A stretch of DNA of 64,000 nucleotides from Microvelia longipes. Lineage: Eukaryota > Arthropoda > Insecta > Hemiptera > Veliidae. Both the position numbers and the translations under genes were made by a program. The notes beneath the pieces were generated by a model that saw nothing but the letters and a program-made list of their open reading frames with translations, was not told where the DNA came from and ran no database searches. Every line of letters starts with the position of its first letter. The stretch's first letter is position 1. The stretch lies in contig JACMZG010000008.1 of the NCBI GenBank assembly GCA_018340805.1, forward strand, positions 80,818,444 through 80,882,443, read 5' to 3'. Shown piece after piece: positions 44,608-59,565 of the stretch.

Positions 44608-46463
44608 GAATGAATGAATGAATTGAATGAATTACCATTTATTAGGTCTAATACAAATTTGTTGTTACAATAAAATTTATAATAAAACCAGGTTGACCTA
44701 AATCAGCCAAGGCTGTGGTACTTTAAGTTTATTTTCATAAACTTTAGATCTTTTACATTTTTAGCTTGCTATATTACTCTATTTAACTTAACAGATAGTA
44801 TATTTAACTAAGTATTTATGAGAGTTAATTTATTTAAGATTTTTATGTTTTTAAACTAATTTAAAACTTATAACAATTACATCGTTTATATTTTTATTTA
44901 TTTATTTTTATCGTTTATATTTTATTTTATTTTATATTAATTTATTTTAAATATATTATTATTTATTTCTATTTAATTTATGTTCACTATATTTATTAAT
45001 TATTATACAAAAATACATAGTCTTTACTTTTAAATGTATGAAAATTATGTGTCACTTAGTACATTTACTTTATCATTTTTATTTTACTTTTGATTATCAT
45101 TTAGCTTTTCTTTCTTTTTTTTTGGTGGTGGTGGTGGTGGGGTTATTAGATTATATTAGATTTAAAATTAATTAATTTTTGATTCTTTGTTTACACTGTC
45201 ATTTTCATTCTTAATGATACATTGTACAATGTAATTCAAATCTAACTTAGTTAATTCTTTTATTAGTTGTAGTCCATTGGAGAGTTGGTTGTTGCAAAAA
45301 TAAAAAATTCCTCTTCTTTCTCTCCATACAAATGTCTTGCCTTCTATAATAAGTTCGTCCCTTTTAATAATAGTTTTAATAGCTGGATTTCTCTTGCCTA
45401 TTTCCTTCTTTATTTTGACTAATTTCGAGACTCTCCTTCTGGTGGAGGGCACTAAATCCCTGCTGATACCAATTTTTGTTCCCTTGAGTTTGGTACATTT
45501 TTTTAAAATGTCTAAAGCATCATCTTCATGCTCCAAAAATATTTTCACTGGCTTTTTATTTGTATTGTTGTCATTGCTTGGCTTAGGCAAAGAAATCTTG
45601 TTAATTATTATGTCTTTTGTTATTTGCAAGTTTTCTTTGATGACTTTATGAATTTGATCTTTAGCATTTACTTCTTCACAAGGAACTCCCCATAAAACCA
45701 AATTCTTACTACGTTTGTCATTTTGCAACTTTTCAATCATTCTATCTTGATTCTCTAGCTTATCTTTTATTAAAGTGATTTCCTTAACAAGCTGTAAATT
45801 TTCTAAAGATAACTTATTAATAATATCTCGAAGAACTTGAATATCCGATGATGTAGCAAGTTTCTTATCATCAAGTATTTTACTAAAGTTTGTTAGTATG
45901 GTTTCACTGATAGTTTCCATGTTTATCTCGTTGAATGTTTTATTTCCTTTGTTTTTATTTTTAACCATTTTATATTCCAAAAAACAAAATATTAAACTCT
46001 GGTTAGAAAATTCTGTGACTTTAAGCTTCTTTTGAATGAAGTTGGATTTTTACTTGAATTGTTAATGGTGCTGCACTCTAGTAGGGATTTTAGAAAACAG
46101 CATTTTGTTTGAAAAACAATTCCATGTGACTAATGATTATATGAATGGGAGGAGGAGATCTTCAAGGTCGAGTTTTCTATTAATAATGTCAGAGTGTGAG
46201 TGAGAATGTTTACATCATGAGTACAATGATCAATTAATTTTCAAATAACTAGAACTTCTGGTTCAAAAGCAATCTTAATAAATTCAAAATTATTTAACTC
46301 ACGTGTAATATTATTACCATGGATTTAAAAATTCCTTTGGATAAACTCATTAACTAACACATTGCCAATTTTCATGTTAAAATAACACATTTAAACCAAC
46401 TAAATATGATAAAAACCAGGAGCTGATGTGTTCACTATCAAAGCCAGAGGCTAACCCGTACGA
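44608..46463 (-). mobile_element. ORF1-only non-LTR retrotransposon derivative (HAL1-like), minus strand
   Basis: The 1856-bp insertion is flanked by exact 12-bp duplications GCGTTTGCTCGT (44596-44607 and 46464-46475). On the minus strand it starts TCGTACGGGTTAGCCTCTGG, carries one 270-codon ORF1-type gene, then about 520 bp of 3' UTR with a (CCA)n-A9 tract, an AATAAA signal (44643-44638), and ends in a (TTCA)n tail (44631-44607). No reverse transcriptase or endonuclease is present. Target duplication, terminal simple repeat and polyadenylation signal are typical of target-primed reverse transcription. Half-LINEs with ORF1 only are known in mammals (HAL1). Confidence 0.82.
45168..45980 (-). 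CDS. LINE ORF1-type RNA-binding protein (270 aa)
   Basis: Intact 270-codon frame inside the insertion 44608-46463. Residues about 20-100 are predicted coiled coil by eye (LSLENLQLVKEITLIKDKLE, ENQDRMIEKLQND). Next comes RSKNLVLWGVPCEE, the entry to an RRM-like fold in ORF1 proteins. Then VKIFLEHEDDALDILKKCTK and KGTKIGISRDLVPSTRRRVS follow: the pattern of L1-ORF1-like proteins where a hydrophobic strand is followed by a basic NEDL/RDL-type motif. The C-terminal 80 residues are basic (KTIIKRDELIIEGKTFVW). ORF1 proteins bind their own RNA and act as trimer chaperones. ATG 45980 was chosen as the first in frame; a second Met is at residue 5. No ORF2 lies next to it. Confidence 0.72.
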   Translation of the reverse strand: MEYKMVKNKNKGNKTFNEINMETISETILTNFSKILDDKKLATSSDIQVLRDIINKLSLENLQLVKEITLIKDKLENQDRMIEKLQNDKRSKNLVLWGVPCEEVNAKDQIHKVIKENLQITKDIIINKISLPKPSNDNNTNKKPVKIFLEHEDDALDILKKCTKLKGTKIGISRDLVPSTRRRVSKLVKIKKEIGKRNPAIKTIIKRDELIIEGKTFVWRERRGIFYFCNNQLSNGLQLIKELTKLDLNYIVQCIIKNENDSVNKESKIN

Positions 46464-46475
46464 GCGTTTGCTCGT
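46464..46475. repeat. right target-site duplication of the LINE derivative
   Basis: GCGTTTGCTCGT, identical to 44596-44607. Confidence 0.85.
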
Positions 46476-47734
46476 AGTTGGGAAAAATTGAACGAATTTA
46501 CAATTATATAAATAAAATTACCCCAAATCGATAAATAAAATATGGCTCCTGCTTACACAAAATAAATATTGTTTACTTTTGCCAGTAAAGAACATGTTTT
46601 AAAAAAAACTATAAATAAGTGAGGCCCTTTTCGTCACGTAAGAAACTAGTAGTGAAAATTGTTGTTGGTGATGTTATCAGTTGCTTTTTACAAATTGGAT
46701 ATCTAAAAGTTGAAGACAAACTTATGAAGGAAATTTTTTGTATATTTTCAAGTTAATTTAAACTATATATTGAGATCCATTTTTCAGATCTGGCTGTGGT
46801 CTATAATATATCTGTGGTTGAAACAAAGTCGTTGGTTATGAGTAGGAATTTTCGGTCAAGCAAAGTACTTTTAGGATAACCTTTCTGACATAATGGGCTC
46901 ATTCAGTTTGTTGCTCATGTTGCTTGTTTAGTTTGTACTCTCAATTTACCCTAAGAGACACTCTCGGGTGTTTCTCTTCTTAACTTTATTTGTTCCTCGA
47001 TCGCTTTCATAATTGCTTGAAAACTTACTTGGACAAATCAAGGTTTTCAAACAAAGTTCGATCTGGTGTCAAAAAGCTAATACAAGTCGTTCAACATTGC
47101 TAGTTTCAACTTAAAATTAAGTCGTTTCAGTGTAAAGGGCTTTCGACACGAAATAGTTTAATAAGTTTTACTAATATTGCATTTAATTAGCCGAACAAGT
47201 GTGATCATTTGTACTGCCTTTAGAAAGAAACAATATGGGAAACATTGTGCATTCCAATGTGCGTTATTCATAAAGTTCGTCTAGATGATTTATTCCGTTT
47301 GTTTCTTTTATTAAATTTAGCTACCTCAATCCTGTACTTTATTTTGTTTTCAGTAAAAAAATCATATTTTTTTCTAAAATACTTTAAAAATAAATACGTC
47401 ACCAAATTTATGTGATGTATGCAAACGCTGTTAAATTTTATAGAGGTGAAGAGACCCATCAATTAGATTTTTTTTTAAAAAATCAAGACCATACTGTATT
47501 TTTATAGTTCAGTGCCGCTTTATTTTACTTGCGCCCCTCTATACGTGCAAACGGAGCAATTAAAAAAAATGTATGGTTGGAACTGATCCCTAAGAATTAT
47601 GACCCTAACAGATGACCTAAAAACTTAGCAATCGTTTATTTTTTGGAGAATGCGGAAAGAGAATCGAAAGAGTGCAAGGGTTTCCGAAATATGAATATTA
47701 CTTTTAATTTTAGGGAATTTTCATCATGAAAATA
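46476..47734. other. intronic sequence, nothing recognised
   Basis: No conserved frame or repeat family identified. Confidence 0.5.
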
Positions 47735-48160
47735 ACCCTTATGAGGTTGTCCGGATACCCTTATGAGGTTGTCCGGATACCCTTATGAGGTTGTCCGGAT
47801 ACCTTATGTTGTCCGGATACCTTATGAGGTTGTCCGGATACCCTTATGAGGTGTCCGGATACCGTGAGTTTGTCCGGATACCATTATGAGGATGTCTGGA
47901 TACCCTTATGAGGTTGTCCGGATACCCTTATGAGGTTGTCCAGATACCCTTATGAGGTTGTCCGGATACCCTGATGAGTTTGTCCGGATACCATTATGAG
48001 GATGTCTGGATACCCTTATGAGGTTGTCCGGATAGATACCCTTATGAGGTTGTCCGGATACCCTGATGAGTTTGTCCGGATACCATTATGAGGATGTCTG
48101 GATACCCTTATGAGGTTGTCCCGATACTATTATAAGGTTGTCCGGATACTCGTTTGGCTT
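47735..48160. repeat. 22-bp minisatellite
   Basis: Roughly eighteen units of CCCTTATGAGGTTGTCCGGA-TA with variants such as CCATTATGAGGATGTCTGGA and CCTGATGAGTTTGTCCGGAT. Variants recur in a fixed order (ATTATGAGGATGTCTGG following TGATGAGTTTGTCC three times), pointing to a higher-order unit. Confidence 0.93.
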
Positions 48161-48639
48161 CCTGGCACCAAAATAAATGTTTAATTTTTTTTAAATGTAT
48201 GTATATATACATCATTCATATATCATTTGTATCAATTGTTTCTTCCTGATGCGGTACTTGCGATGCTAGACAGTAAAACATTTTAAAGTTCCTTTGGCGA
48301 AATACTTATTTAAAAAAAAATTGACCCCGAATTTATTTGGGATAAAATAAAGGTCGGTAGAAGGAAAAATTAAATTTTACCATGGCTTTGCAGTGCCATG
48401 GGTTATTTGTGTTACTATTTTTCGCAATCGATCGATCAATCGAACAATCGATGTTGGAAAGCTTCCGGTCATTAAAATGAGATTTAATTGCCGACTCGAT
48501 ATGTCGGTATATATCTAATATCACGGTATGTTTGTTAACATTTGATCGGACCCTTAACAAATTATTTTTGATCCTTATATATAGTTTCGTCGGGGAGCAA
48601 TAATATTACAATCTTGAAAAAAGGAAAACGATGCAGATA

Positions 48640-48810
48640 CTTTCTTTTGTTGTTTTTCTTGCATACAAAGAATCTTTTATCCGAAAGAAAATGTGTCGAC
48701 ACTAAAAACTGCAGTAAATCCTCTTGATCCGACTGCAATGTTGTAAAGGCAGTGTTACGTCCCTATGGTTTGGATGACAACTTCCTGGTTATTCACAATG
48801 TTATGAGGGG
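48640..48810 (+). repeat. dispersed repeat family R4, copy 2
   Basis: Shares AAGAATCTTTTATCCGAAAG and CACTAAAAACTGCAGTAAAT with 44380-44500, and GGTTATTCACAATGTTATGA with the diverged right part of that copy. Confidence 0.75.
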
Positions 48811-49849
48811 GTGATTTCCCTGCATCTATTGAAGATTTCCTCAGGATGAGGGTTCAGTACTACAATATATGATACTCATCATAACTAAGTGCTATCTTCC
48901 TACTGCTGAATATTCAGTTTCCTTTTATTCTTTTATATCGATACGTTTTTAGAAACATGAAGATGAGATTTTTATAGAGGGTTCAGATTATGAAGACTTT
49001 CGAAATTCTTAGACAGATCCTAGACTTTAGATAAGTCCAGTTATGTCTGACAATAAAATTATTCATTAAAAAAATATGATATAGATAAAAAATATTTTTT
49101 GGGTAAAATACTTCCTTTAAGGATGACAGTTTCTTTTGCACTATGAAGCTAACGTCTGGTTTCCCAAGCGATTCTTGAAACCACCCTTCCAAACCAATTT
49201 TGGACTCGTTACTTGCCAAATAAATTTAAACCTTCAGTACACTGAGTTGGATATTTTTTCAAGAAATTCTTTTGGCGTAGTCCTACAATTTTTAGTGAAT
49301 TCTCATTAGAAAATGACGATACTGAGGTTGTTGGGACATAAGTAGTAGGAGGGGGGTATTGATTCAGCTTGTTGGAAATTTTTAAATCGAAATCCAGGCT
49401 CAATTTTGTTGGGCCTGGATTGAACCTCTCTCTCAAGTTTGTAAAAGAGTAATCTATAGAAAAATTGTTTTTAAGTCCTTAACTTTTCGTTGAAAGAATA
49501 CGTAAAGGTGAGAAGGATATATTACTTTTTGTTTCAAATGTAACCAATGGTGAATTAACTAAGTTCTTCTACTTAATATAATATACGTACATCGAATCAA
49601 AATTACTTTATTCGTTATTGCTGTTATCCGATTTCTCATCGGATTACAAAAAATAAAAGAAACCTCTTAAAGGAAATGAAAAATAAGAATCAAGTCTGAC
49701 GTTAAATTTCTATATCAGATATAGAAAATAAGAAGCATGTCTCTTCATTGATATTTCATCACTAAACCAGAAAAAAGATAATAAACAAATCTCTCTACCA
49801 TATTACGTCATGTAGTCGTAATCAGCAAGTTTATGATCTCATATTGCAT
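48811..49849. other. intronic sequence, nothing recognised
   Basis: Short frames at 48983-49219 and 49209-49436 (minus) have no recognisable features. Confidence 0.5.
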
Positions 49850-49980
49850 CATATCATAGGGGCATAACCTATGTTAATACATTAAGAGGCCTGAAACATC
49901 TTTTTGGAGCTCTTAGGGGCTCTGTGTAACCTCAATGAAACCTCCTCCAAGAGTAAGTTAAGGTTATAATAAATCAATTG
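49850..49980 (+). repeat. dispersed repeat family R2, copy 3
   Basis: AGGCCTGAAACATCTTTTTG, AGGGGCTCTGTGTAACCTCA and AGTTAAGGTTATAATAAATC match the other two copies. Confidence 0.78.
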
Positions 49981-51119
49981 TTTTCGGCTTCCCGCACATT
50001 GTTTGTATTTTGATTTGTATTTTAAATGTTCTACTTCAGAAGTTACTGTGACTTTGTAGTGTTTATTTGATTACGTTTATAAGCGATGATGGTCAGGTTA
50101 CTTTTTCGATGTTTCAAAATTCAATCAATAGGGCCTCTCTAGTAATATATCTCTATGATTTAATCAGAAACAGTAACTTTGAAACAATTCTCTCCACTGA
50201 AGTGATAATTTTCGATTTCACAGTTTATCATCAGTGCCGAAGTGAACCTTCAGAAAAATGGACGTCTAACTCATGGACATCGGTATCTAGTATGTTTTCA
50301 GACTTCCTTAAATAAAGAGTTTGCATACTTTAGGCGGCAATATCGTCGTCGAGGGATGTTATAAGTATCTCGACGATTAATCTTATTCTAAAGTTACTCA
50401 TAAGAAGGATCCTTAACTTCGCACCCACTTTACGCAGCGTAGAAAATAATAATTAGTAAATTACGTTGGATTTAATATTTATCAGAAACCTTAGTGCGTT
50501 CTTACGCTAAAGACTTCAGTTGACTTACCTTAATTAATAGTGGTTGGTTGATTTGTATCAAGCCGACCGAACACGATACCCTAACACCCTAACGATAATG
50601 TGCCCACCTTTTGGGGTTCTAATGTCGCAATTTGAATCTTTGAAATATAATCAACTTTAATCCTTCGGAGAAAGTACCCATCTTAATCTGCTGGGTTAAT
50701 TAAAGAGTTTACCTTGGGATACCAATTGAAGTGAGATAACTAACACTTCATAAATCTAGAATTCCCCTTTTCTTGAGGTTTTTGGTTGGGTTTCAACTTT
50801 CCTGAAAACTTAAGAGATCCAAGAAAGATCTTAACGGTAGTACCATAAAAAAGGAGATAATCCGTTGATTAGGTAAACTAAGGTCTAAAAGTCAAGGTCA
50901 GATTCCCTTAGGAATTCCCGCTACATTTCCAACTGTTTTATTCCCGTTTTTACAGTCCTTTGCTGGATTTTCTTGGAAATATTTTACTAAACCCTTTATC
51001 CATCAACTTGCTTAACCCGCTTAAACCTCTTGTGAGGTTGTTGCATTACTTTTAATTTTTTGTAGAAAATTTGAGAATGTCCCAATTTTTTAAATACCTG
51101 ATGATTTCAAACTAACATT
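49981..51119. other. intronic sequence, nothing recognised
   Basis: No gene or repeat family identified. Confidence 0.5.
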
Positions 51120-51480
51120 TTTACTTTTCAAAATCCGAATCCGGGATATTACAGGAATCATCAATTTTGAGTGCATTTAAGACCTCTTGAGTTGTTTTTA
51201 CAAAGTTGTCTGTCTGTATGTGTGTGTGTCTGTTATCATCGTAGCTCCAATTGTATTTATGCTAGAGAGTTGAAACTTTGTAAAAACATCAGTTTACCGC
51301 TGTAGTTGTGTTGTTCGGAAAATATTGTTTATGACGTCATTAATGACTCAGCGAAAAATTCGAAACAATTATGTATATAATTTTGGAATTAGGAAGCCAA
51401 GCCAATTTTAATCGGTACCCCCACTCTTCTTTAACCTCCTTGTTTCTATCAACCTCATAAGCGTAATTCTCCGATGAAAC
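51120..51480 (+). repeat. dispersed repeat family R1, left part
   Basis: AATCCGAATCCGGGATATTA, GAGTTGTTTTTACAAAGTTG, TCTGTTATCATCGTAGCTCC, GAGAGTTGAAACTTTGTAAA, CAGTTTACCGCTGTAGTTGT and ATGACGTCATTAATGACTCA match the 32150 and 54712 copies. The 5S-like block is absent. Confidence 0.75.
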
Positions 51481-51819
51481 TTAGCTAATATATACATTGA
51501 ATAAAAAACAAAAAACAGATAAAAGTTAAGGTACAGTGTAAAGTATTTTGCCCAACACATCAAAAGTATAACTAAGTTATATCAAGTATGTTTATATACA
51601 TCAGTATAACATTATTGTATTATTTTAACTTTTATTCCGCTATGAATCTCGGTCTTTTTACCGCATTTTCAGAAAAGTTGGTGTTTTGAATACATTTCTC
51701 TATAATTCGCTTTATAAAATTTTGTTATAGTAGAAAAGAATTGTATATAACTTCCAGGAGTGATTTTTATTTTGAAAGTTGACGAATTTACGTTTTTTGT
51801 CATAATTCATACGTTTTTT

Positions 51820-54711
<2,892 letters not shown>

Positions 54712-54990
54712 GGTGTATTAGAAGAGTATTGTGTTTGCAAATAAAATAAAAAACCGGGATGTCACTGGGATTATCCGTTTTAGGTATTTTAAAGGCCTCC
54801 TGAGTGGTTTTTGCAAGTTGTTTGTCAGTATGTGTGTGTGTCTGTTATCATCGTAGCGCCCAGTGTATTTATGCAAGAGAGTTGAAACTTTGTAAAAAAA
54901 TCAGTCTACTGCTATAATTGTGCTTTTCGGAAATTAATTTTTTGTATGACGTCATTGACCCGCTATAATCACTCAGAAAACATTTTAAAA
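54712..54990 (+). repeat. dispersed repeat family R1, left part
   Basis: GTATTGTGTTTGCAAATAAA, AACCGGGATGTCACTGGGAT, GGCCTCCTGAGTGGTTTTTG, TCTGTTATCATCGTAGCGCC, GAGAGTTGAAACTTTGTAAA and TATGACGTCATTGACCCG follow the order of the other R1 copies. Confidence 0.78.
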
Positions 54991-56200
54991 AATTATAAAA
55001 CGCGGTAAAAATACTGCGTAATAAAGTTATCATAGATAAAATATTTTGGTAATTAGATTACCATACATGCTAGACAATCCTAAACAATAATTGGGCATTT
55101 TTTCTAACTTCCATTGGTCAATTTAGGGGGGGTGGGTACCGATTTTACTTAGATTAAACACTCTAATTGATTTAAGACTTCTCGAGCCTATTATAATGCT
55201 AAATAATATTTAGCATTATTATTGCAATATCATGGAGAATAAAATATGTTAAATAGTATCACGCATAACTTTCCCTTAATTTATTAAGAAAAGTTTTATC
55301 AAGAATTATTTTAATTAATAGAGCTGAATCAATACCAAGTATTATGTACCAAATGTTGCAGTGTTACCACTAAGCTAGATTCGCCCACTTACTTGTTTGT
55401 CTATAATTTGTTTTTCAAGTAGAGATTTTCCTCCTAACACATTGGTCATGATACAAAGTTTTATCGCAAATTAAATAATGTATTAATTGCAAATTTAAGT
55501 GTTTTTAGGTTGGGTAATTGCTTGTAGTCTTAAAATAGAATTTAGTTAATTAATTAAGAAGCTTATACTGTAATTAGATTAAAATAAGCAATAAAATAAG
55601 CACGAAAATAGATTTCAGTTGATTAATTAAGAAGCTAATTCTAATTATTATTAAAATTGCTTTGTTTTTTAGTCAGTTTACTCCGTCAATCGTAATCGCT
55701 TATTAGGAATATTCATGGTACAGTGTAGTGAAGTAAGAAAAGTTGGAGGTTTGTTTGTTTTCCAACGCTTCTTTCTCTCTGTAAGAGAAATTGTGAAAAA
55801 CAACAATATAATAATAAGTTGGTTTTCCTCAGCATGTATTATGTCTAAACAAAACAATTTAATCTGTTCATCGAATTCACTCTTTTTAAAACAAAAAAGT
55901 TGAAACAAATACAAAAGCGTGATATCAACCAAATGAAAACAAATAGCTCCACCCTGTCTGACATAATGATTTAAGGTTTTTAATTTACACAGATTCACAC
56001 AACCTAAATCATTTAATTCACTTATTTGTTTAAAGACTGACGATTTTAAATTAAACTATTTATACGTCCTTTTTAGCGAATTTCCTTTGGGAAAAAATTC
56101 GCTAATGGGATAGGCGTCATGGCGGAATTCGAACCTCGGACCACGACACAAATCCGTTTCAGAGGTCCCTAATGACGAAAAAAAATTTTTTTTGAAACTT
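54991..56200. other. intronic sequence with a B-box-like fragment
   Basis: At 56081-56150 a GCGAATTTCCTTTGG phrase shared with the inverted repeat at 56948 is followed by GGAATTCGAACCTCGG, the reverse complement of a pol III B-box. It could be part of a tRNA-derived element. The rest holds nothing recognised. Confidence 0.45.
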
Positions 56201-56272
<72 letters not shown>

Positions 56273-56294
56273 ATTATATATAATATATATATAT
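56201..56294. repeat. (TA)n microsatellite
   Basis: Near-pure TA run. Confidence 0.95.
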
Positions 56295-56509
56295 TTCTAG
56301 ACACTTTCTTGTAAACACTCTATCTTTCGAACGGATAAATATTTTTTAACCAAACTTGGTACAAAAATCAACCTTGGGGAGGACACGAACCCTATTGAAA
56401 ACCAGGTTTTTGTGACGTCATTAACCCGGTTTGCTGAGTCAGCGAAATTTCAAAAATCGGCAAAATTCAGGGTTAATATTTTGGCCGCAAAAAAGGTCAA
56501 TATTTATGT

Positions 56510-56885
56510 TTTTTGAGATGCTGAATCGAATTAAACCGGTCCGAAGTCGATACGACTACTTTAAGTGACCTAAAAATCGAATAAACCATTGTAAATTACC
56601 AAAAACCAAAATTTAGGTCGATAAAAAATAAATTCGAGTAGGGTGTCGTTTTCTATGTAATTTTGGGCGCTGAATCGAATGAAACCGGTCCGAAGTCGAT
56701 ACGACCACTTTAAGTTACCAAAAAGTCGAAAAAACCACAAAAATTATAGAAAACCAACATTACGGTCGTTAAAAATTAAATTTCGAGTAGGGTGTCGTTT
56801 TCAATGTTTTTTGGGCCTCTGAGTTGAATGCCAGTGGTCCGGAGTCAATACGACCACTCAAACTCAGGGTACCTGGGTTCGAATC
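56510..56885 (+). repeat. about 150-bp tandem repeat, three copies, ending in a B-box-like sequence
   Basis: The unit starts near GCTGAATCGAATKAAACCGG and contains TCCGAAGTCGATACGACYAC. It recurs at about 56520, 56672 and 56818, with shared AAATTCGAGTAGGGTGTCGT in the unit. The last copy runs into GGGTTCGAATCCTGG (56876-56890). Confidence 0.85.
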
Positions 56886-56947
56886 CTGGAAAGGTCGATA
56901 ATTTTTTATCGTTTTTTTTACTTAATATAAGTTTACAACTAGAAAAT

Positions 56948-57651
56948 AATTCTGGCGCGGTGGTCCGCATGTCGGGCGAATTTCCTTTGGATGCGTGTTT
57001 CCGTGCTTTTTACATTATGTAAGTTTACAACTACTAAATAAATAATTCCGGCGCGGTGGTCCGCTGTCGGGCGAATTTCTTTAGAATGCGTGTTTCCGTG
57101 CTAAACAACCAATTTCTTGCTTATGCAAGAACCATGCCCATTGCGTGTTCCGGTTCATGCTTTAGAATCTAAGCAGTTACTCAATTGTCAAGCACTGCTC
57201 GTAACTCATTTTGTCTGTATTTTCCAAAGGAAATGCGCTAAAAACTTTAAAGATAACTGACTAAGCTAAATATAAGTAACTAAGCTTTAATCTAGTGCAA
57301 ATAATAGTGCGTACTTCTAATTTTAGAGCATAGTTTTGTACAACCAACTGGATAATTATGCGCATTTCCTTTGGAAAATACAGACAAAATGAGTTACGAG
57401 CAGTGCTTGACAATTGAGTAACTGCTTAGATTCTAAAGCATGAACCGGAACCACGCAATGGGCATGGTTCTTGCATAAGCAAGAAATTGGTTGTTTAGCA
57501 CGGAAACACGCATTCTAAAGAAATTCGCCCGACAGCGGACCACCGCGCCGGAATTATTTATTTAGTAGTTGTAAACTTACATAATGTAAAAAGCACGGAA
57601 ACACGCATCCAAAGGAAATTCGCCCGACATGCGGACCACCGCGCCAGAATT
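56948..57651. repeat. 291-bp snap-back inverted repeat
   Basis: Arms 56948-57238 and 57360-57651 are near-perfect reverse complements (one net indel: CGTGTTCCGG against CGTGGTTCCGG) with a 121-bp spacer. Each arm contains two related modules of about 75 bp beginning AATTCYGGCGCGGTGGTCCG and reaching GCGTGTTTCCGTGCT. The arms are more GC-rich than the surroundings. Confidence 0.93.
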
Positions 57652-57929
57652 TTTTCATGTAAAATTAAATTTTGCTGCTTTTTGTGTTAAAATGCTTAAA
57701 CCAACTTTAGCATATATTGCTTGAAATTGGTAAAAGTTAATAAATTATAAATTCGATTGCCTTCGACTTTATCCATTGTTTGTATATAAAATGTGTTTCG
57801 AGTATTAACAATAGCAATTTCGTCTTTCCACTTATAAGAGTTATAGTCCAAGAAACGGACCTTCGGACTTGAAAAATATAACTCGTTCTGTACCACTTCA
57901 AACCAAATTATCATAAAAATATACCTTTA

Positions 57930-58445
57930 ATTATGAAGAAAGAACATAGTCTGCCTATGCTCGTCATATGATTGCGCATGCTCAAAATTTTATAAAATTG
58001 CACATATTTCAGTTTTCTATAAATACGTGGTTCCCTGTAGATCGCGTGCAAAACATGAAGAGTACATTTTTTAAAGCTGATAAAATGTTCTATAAAACGA
58101 GTTTTTAATAATCAAAATCGTATGATTAGAACCAAACTTATGGCTCTTTAAAAACCAAAATATGGTTAATTTTTGCAAAGCCAGTGATTTTCATTGAAAC
58201 AGTATTAGGTTTTTATTAGCCATCGTCAACAAATGTCATAACTTTAGTTTTAGTTATCTGGGTTTCATGACAAAACACTCGTTTTATAGGAAATTTAATC
58301 AGCTTTAAAAAAAAATTCTTTTCGTGTTTTGCACACGACCTACAAGAAACACTTATTGCAAGAAAATTGGAATATGTGCGATTTTCTAAAATTTTGTGCG
58401 AGCGCATGACTATGCTTTTCCTTTATAATTTAAGGTATAATTCTC
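57930..58445. repeat. diverged inverted repeat of about 175-bp arms
   Basis: Blocks such as ATGATTGCGCATGCTCAAAA, AAATTGCACATATTTC, GATCGCGTGCAAAACATGAA and TTTAAAGCTGAT (57965-58085) reappear as reverse complements at 58290-58415. Identity is well below that of the neighbouring 56948 element. Confidence 0.78.
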
Positions 58446-59339
58446 ATCAAATTTAAGGTATATTTTCAGAAAAGTTGGTTCATTTTTTAGGCCTAGCTGT
58501 TGGAATATTACTAACTCTGAGCAGAGCTGGTTTTTGGCTTTAATGCCATCTATAGTGCCAATGGGATTTGAGTCAATTAATTCTTGGAGTCTTAGAGTGT
58601 TTGAATATCTTTACAAATTACATCATTGACTCGCTTCGCTCTTTTATGATAAAATCTCTTTAGCAAAGATAAAATGTATAATCATATTGATTTGCCTATT
58701 TTATTTTTAGTTGTCTCGGTTCGCGGCTCAGTTTGATCAATAGATGTTAGAGTTGTGACTTTTTTCAACCCATTCTTACTTTTTACTTCATTGACACTAA
58801 TAAAATTAAATAAACTATTGCCCCAATAAAAAAGGAGGAACAAATAAATGTCTTTCTTATCTATTGAAAAAAAAAATAAGGAGAAAAAGAAAATCTTTTA
58901 CAGCATCAGAAAACTAAATTTTCTTTCTTAAGCTAAAAAAAAATAAAAAATGTCGCGGTGATTTTTTGTTGCTTGTTTTCTATGGTTACATATAAAGGAA
59001 TCTCTCTTTCAGGGAACATAAAATGGTACGGCTTATCTTGAGCTGGGTGCCAATAAAGAATCTCAGTGCACAAAAGAAAACTCGCTCCGTTCCGTTGAAA
59101 ACTTACTTTGCTAGCTTTTTCTGTTTACGCTTGGTCGATTTTACTTAGCCTTTTATGTGTCCTATATTTTATTTTAAAGGTTTTCATCGATATAGATAAC
59201 TGCTTTCTTGTTGAAAAATATCGGTTATTTGTTTAAATTATAACTTGTTTTAGTAAATACTATTTAGTTTATGCGCAGTTGTTTTTGCTTTAATGTAATT
59301 GTAATAAATACGACCAGAGTAATACGTTAAATCTAGTTG
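58446..59339. other. intronic sequence, nothing recognised
   Basis: No gene or repeat family identified. Confidence 0.5.
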
Positions 59340-59565
59340 CAAATATTTATATAATACAACAAGCGTAATACATCCAATGTAGTTTTAACACATTTATTAT
59401 ACAAGTGTAATACAATAAATATAGTTTTAACACATTTATAATACAAGAAGTGTACTACATTCAATGTAGTTTTAACACATTTATGATACAACAAGTGTTC
59501 TACATTCAATGTAGTTTTAACACATTTTTCATACAACAGGCGTAATACATCCAACAATTGTAAAA
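59340..59565. repeat. 45-bp minisatellite
   Basis: Units contain GTAGTTTTAACACATTTATA, ATACAACAAGTG and TACATTCAAT with about 45-bp spacing, five copies. The unit is divisible by three, giving an open minus-strand frame with a KCVKTTLNV repeat that I do not call as a gene. Confidence 0.88.

Noticed and set aside
47735..48160. Regular 22-bp repeats considered as a CRISPR-like array
   Set aside because: Units are contiguous with no unique spacers, and the DNA is eukaryotic; it is a minisatellite.
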